This document shows positions 32,226 through 33,283 of a stretch of 33,283 nucleotides of DNA, in pieces. Both the position numbers and the translations under genes were made by a program. Every line of letters begins with the position of its first letter. Positions within the stretch are counted from its first letter, which is position 1. The DNA lies in the IMG/VR virus record IMGVR_UViG_3300025137_000144, positions 1 through 33,283 of that record. One strand, given 5' to 3'. A model generated the notes under the pieces. That model made no database searches. It saw only the letters and a list, made by a program, of their open reading frames with translations, and was not told the origin of the DNA. Source of the stretch: a virus.

Positions 32226-32588
32226 ATGGCAACAATTTATACAAAGATACATGAATACAATAATGAGACTCAGACTATTGTAGCTAGTTTTGCTTCTAAT
32301 AAAACTAAATCACAAAATCCTGATGACCATGAAAAACTTAATTTTGACATAGCAGCACTTGTAGAAGAAGGTGCTAGTGAGCAAGATTTAAAAGATGCTT
32401 TGGCATTATCAGGACTAGGATGGTGCGAAACATATTGTAAAAAAGAAATGTTAGATAATAAACCCGAAAAACAAACAGAAGTAGAAAACTTAGTAGGAAC
32501 AACTTGGTCACAAGAAGCATCACTACAACCTCCTCCTGCTCCTGCTCAACTTGATATTGATAAGCTAAAAGTAGACTTAGGTTTATAA
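32226..32588 (+). CDS. Hypothetical protein in the tail-fibre cluster (120 aa)
   Basis: ATG at 32226 follows TAAGGAAAAA. The 120 residues begin with strands (MATIYTKIHEYNNETQTIVA) and continue as acidic helices (DIAALVEEGASEQDLKDALA) with a WCETYCKKEM segment and a proline-rich stretch (LQPPPAPAQL) before the C terminus. The proline linker suggests two parts. I do not recognise a family. Location between the glycine-rich protein and the methyltransferase-like gene suggests a fibre accessory or chaperone role, but this is weak. The stop TAA abuts the next ATG. Confidence 0.6.
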   Translation: MATIYTKIHEYNNETQTIVASFASNKTKSQNPDDHEKLNFDIAALVEEGASEQDLKDALALSGLGWCETYCKKEMLDNKPEKQTEVENLVGTTWSQEASLQPPPAPAQLDIDKLKVDLGL

Positions 32589-33101
32589 ATGTTAAAAGAT
32601 TATGGTGCAACAAATAGCCATAAACTTTCTTTTGCATTTACACACTTAAACAAAGAGGGCGTATTTAAAAAAGGTAGCGTTAATATTGACATTGGTGGTG
32701 GTATATATAACGAAGCTGAAAAATTACTTAAAAAATCTAATGCTATTAATTTAGTATATGACCCACACAATAGGACTGAAGAACACAATGATAAAGTTCT
32801 TAATATAGTTTCTAATAAAAAAGCTGACACGGCTACAATTAATAGTGTGTTAAATGTTATAGATAACGAAGTAACTCAACTTAAAGTATTAAACCAAGCT
32901 AAAAACACAGTTAAACCAAACGGAAAGATATTTATAAGCGTATATCAAGGTGACAAGGATGGGGTAGGTAAAGATACAATAGAGGGATTTCAACAAAACA
33001 AAAAAACTTCTGAATACTTAGATTTAATAAGAAGAGTATTTCCAGATGCTATGATTAACAAAGAAATAATAAGAGCAACAAACAAATTGGAGAATAAATA
33101 A
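32589..33101 (+). CDS. SAM-dependent methyltransferase-like protein (170 aa)
   Basis: ATG at 32589 directly follows the preceding stop, without a clear ribosome binding site. The 170 residues fit the class I methyltransferase plan: motif I as NIDIGGGIYNEA (32-43), an acidic residue at the end of strand 2 in LVYDPHN (D58), NSVLNVI (85-91) as the strand-4 region, and VKPNGKIFISVY (108-119) as the post-motif. It is small for the class, and no substrate-binding domain is seen. It lies between two fibre-type genes, unusual for a DNA methylase, so it may modify a virion or cell-surface component. Substrate unknown; the stop overlaps the next ATG. Confidence 0.7.
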   Translation: MLKDYGATNSHKLSFAFTHLNKEGVFKKGSVNIDIGGGIYNEAEKLLKKSNAINLVYDPHNRTEEHNDKVLNIVSNKKADTATINSVLNVIDNEVTQLKVLNQAKNTVKPNGKIFISVYQGDKDGVGKDTIEGFQQNKKTSEYLDLIRRVFPDAMINKEIIRATNKLENK

Positions 33102-33283
33102 TGGCAGTTACAGTCAACGGAACTAATGGTATTACATTTAACGATGGAAGCGTTCAACCGACTGCTCCTGCAGGTAAAAATATAATCATCAATGGAGATA
33201 TGAGCATAGCTCAAAGAGCAACTTCGGTATCTTCTGTAAATACTACAGGATATTACACTTGTGATAGATTTCAATGGTTAGCT
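33101..33283 (+). CDS. Tail fibre-like structural protein, N-terminal part only (61 codons, cut by window end)
   Basis: ATG at 33101 overlaps the preceding stop as TAATG and follows TTGGAGAATAA. The visible 61 residues start MAVTVNGTNGITFNDGSVQP and contain NIIINGDMSIAQRATS and TTGYYTCDRFQW. This 'NGDMSIAQR...YYTCDRF' pattern is common in tail-fibre and receptor-binding structural proteins of marine phages. The frame runs off the window, so length and C-terminal domains are unknown. Confidence 0.8.
   Translation, partial: MAVTVNGTNGITFNDGSVQPTAPAGKNIIINGDMSIAQRATSVSSVNTTGYYTCDRFQWLA

Noticed and set aside
1-33283. CRISPR arrays, insertion sequences or ribosomal RNA
   Set aside because: No regularly spaced repeats, transposase motifs or rRNA-like sequences were found on reading through the window.

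Overview
The window is a continuous piece of a T7-like podovirus genome (Autographiviridae type) with an integrase. All genes are on the + strand, tightly packed and often overlapping by a few bases. By eye the DNA is about two-thirds A+T. The T7-type gene order, an integrase beside a tRNA-Leu attachment site, and a class II ribonucleotide reductase between replication and structural genes resemble integrase-carrying marine podoviruses such as the pelagiphages of SAR11. That host assignment is inference. The window is not a complete genome: it opens in the early region and closes inside a tail-fibre-like gene, and no terminase genes are seen.

Layout: (1) 1-1870, a run of very small early genes, including one that appears to need a -1 frameshift, a strong hairpin and the first candidate phage promoter. 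(2) 1850-3265, the lysogeny module: a MarR-like winged-helix protein, a tyrosine integrase, and an attP carrying the 5' half of a tRNA-Leu(UAA) flanked by inverted repeats. (3) 3266-5713, single-subunit RNA polymerase. (4) 5743-14151, DNA metabolism: ssDNA-binding protein, endonuclease I, a T7-lysozyme homologue that has lost key catalytic residues, primase-helicase, DNA polymerase, a PD-(D/E)XK-like protein, 5'-3' exonuclease, a DUF3310 protein and a B12-dependent ribonucleotide reductase. (5) 14153-22034, morphogenesis: two small MCM-proteins, portal, scaffold, small basic proteins, capsid and tail tubes. (6) 22034-28866, four internal virion (ejection) proteins. (7) 28868-33283, host recognition: a T7-type tail fibre, fibre accessory protein, glycine-rich adhesin-like protein, a small unknown, a methyltransferase-like protein and the start of another fibre-type protein.

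How it works together: the phage RNA polymerase probably reads a family of promoters of the form TAAAGTRCCC-N5-TAGA. Four clear copies (1281, 5743, 14153, 28868) precede the later early genes, the replication block, the morphogenesis block and the tail-fibre block. A diverged fifth lies before the capsid gene. Rho-independent-type terminators follow the lysozyme homologue (7257) and the capsid gene (18867). Integration at the tRNA anticodon loop would put the host tRNA promoter just upstream of the phage RNA polymerase gene and make the phage supply the promoter for the rebuilt tRNA.
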